Shown: positions 63,525 to 64,000 of the stretch, in pieces
Position numbering within the stretch: the stretch's first letter is position 1
How the letters are laid out: the number at the start of each line of letters is the position of its first letter
NCBI GenBank assembly: GCA_934153675.1
Contig: CAKPFG010000004.1
Span: 20,811-84,810, forward strand
From: an uncultured Bacilli bacterium
GTDB lineage: Bacteria > Bacillota_I > Bacilli_A > RF39 > UBA660
Direction: 5' to 3'
Length of the DNA stretch: 64,000 nucleotides
Made by a program: the position numbers and the translations under genes
Notes under the pieces: generated by a model
Seen by the model: the letters and a program-made list of their open reading frames with translations, nothing else
What the model was told of the DNA's origin: nothing
Database searches by the model: none

Positions 63525-63895
63525 GGGGTCGTCTAGTTTCGACAGGTATATATGAGTATAAATAAGCAAGTCGTAGGTATACGTTAAATACATAAAAAAT
63601 AATCGGAAACAAAATTAAAAACGCATTTGCTAAATTATTTACAAGAAATAGTGTAGCATTCGCCTAATTAATTAAGGCATGCACTTTCTATTCTTTTTTC
63701 CTAAGAAAGATTAGAAGGTTCGAATATTTAGGATAATCATTATGACGCTTATAATTAATGGTGAATATCAATAAGCTTGAAATAAATTAATTTGTTAATT
63801 TTTATAATTTATTTGACTTTTAAAATTAACTAAACTTGTAGAAATTTATATGTTTATATATTTGGACAGGAGTGCAATTCTCCTCGACTCCACCA
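63525..63895 (+). ncRNA. ssrA: Transfer-messenger RNA
   Basis: 371 bases. The 5' end GGGGTCGTCTAGTTTCGACAGG and 3' end GACAGGAGTGCAATTCTCC ... GACTCCACCA form the tRNA-like domain with an encoded CCA. The tag frame ends ACA AGA AAT AGT GTA GCA TTC GCC TAA (stop 63665-63667), giving a tag ending TRNSVAFA. The resume codon is uncertain; GGA at 63605 is one candidate. It rescues stalled ribosomes. Confidence 0.97.
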
Positions 63896-63935
63896 TTGGC
63901 GAATCTGTTCGAACTATTCGAACTTTGATATATAG

Positions 63936-63967
63936 AATCAATCAGAAATGATTGATTTTTTCTTTTT
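63936..63967 (+). terminator. Rho-independent terminator of tmRNA
   Basis: A 9-bp stem AATCAATCA / TGATTGATT with a GAAA loop and a T run. Confidence 0.85.
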
Positions 63968-63977
63968 ATGAAAAAGT

Positions 63978-63996
63978 CAACCTAAAAGAAAGGTTG
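63978..63996. terminator. Second hairpin at the window edge
   Basis: CAACCT / AGGTTG with a 7-base loop. The window ends 4 bases later. Its preceding AAAAAG tract suggests a terminator for a minus-strand gene beyond the window. Confidence 0.4.
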
Positions 63997-64000
63997 GTGT

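Noticed and set aside
63538..63544. TTCGACA as a Spo0A box upstream of tmRNA
   Set aside because: It is part of the conserved tmRNA 5' end, not a promoter operator.

Overview
The window is very AT-rich chromosomal DNA using the standard bacterial code (TGA is a stop, as at the ends of the EIIB-like and pilC genes). Gene content and order are those of an endospore-forming low-GC Bacilli lineage. Blocks with Bacillus-like neighbourhoods include ireB-ruvX-DUF1292-mltG-trmR, spoVB-comN-secDF, rlmN-prpC-prkC-rsgA-rpe, dnaG-rpoD-trmK-yqfQ, spoIIGA-sigE, spoVID-ysxE and yabG-veg. The sequence is probably from an uncultured, gut-type Bacilli relative; I cannot name the species.

Layout. 1-730: the end of a bacteriocin locus (partial membrane accessory protein plus two tiny double-glycine-leader peptides). 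780-3930: DUF368 polyprenyl-phosphate translocase, a zinc-ribbon membrane protein and two minus-strand genes. 3960-7310: a decay zone with a broken uvsE, a relic and an intact copy of a repeat-containing surface protein, and an IS3-type remnant. 7390-9130: RNase J. 9160-12750: a hypothetical gene, a structured non-coding stretch and the ireB-trmR operon. 12790-17240: another surface-protein relic, spoVB, comN and secDF. 17300-19210: a thioester/SpaA-type surface protein with its sortase. 19240-25650: rlmN, PP2C phosphatase, PASTA kinase, rsgA, rpe and trigger factor. 25680-32900: rodA, an EIIB-like protein, a sensor kinase behind Spo0A-box-like repeats, miaB and a two-gene dehydratase-activase module. 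33550-41410: yfhO, an SPFH protein, the dnaG-rpoD-trmK operon and yqfQ. 41510-46030: pilC, pilD, a probable 6S RNA, a DnaQ-like exonuclease, spoIIGA and sigE. 46080-48760: murL-murD2. 48890-54800: an AbiEii-like nucleotidyltransferase, zinc-ribbon membrane proteins, cotE, a hypothetical tail-anchored protein and a small-RNA candidate. 54870-60620: lepA, a two-domain SpoIIID-like regulator, hemW and an LTA synthase. 60660-63900: spoVID, ysxE, yabG, veg and tmRNA.

How the genes fit together. Three cell-surface themes recur. (1) Envelope synthesis: DUF368 translocase, SpoVB, RodA, MltG, MurL/MurD2, LtaS, YfhO. (2) Envelope signalling: the PASTA kinase, its PP2C phosphatase and the IreB phosphoprotein. 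(3) Sortase-anchored surface proteins sharing a VPDT sorting motif. Sporulation genes (spoIIGA, sigE, spoIIID, cotE, spoVID, ysxE, yabG, spoVB, yqfQ, and possibly the KinB-like kinase) are scattered through the window, so sporulation is inferred to be functional.

The most notable observations are the two-peptide bacteriocin candidate, the VPDT-motif sortase system, the PASTA kinase carrying an InlB-type repeat, the tandem SpoIIID, the Spo0A-like boxes before the sensor kinase and the MurL/MurD2 route to D-glutamate. None is a wholly unprecedented system on sequence alone. Translation starts often use GGTGAT, the 3' part of the anti-SD complement, and several starts are placed on that basis.
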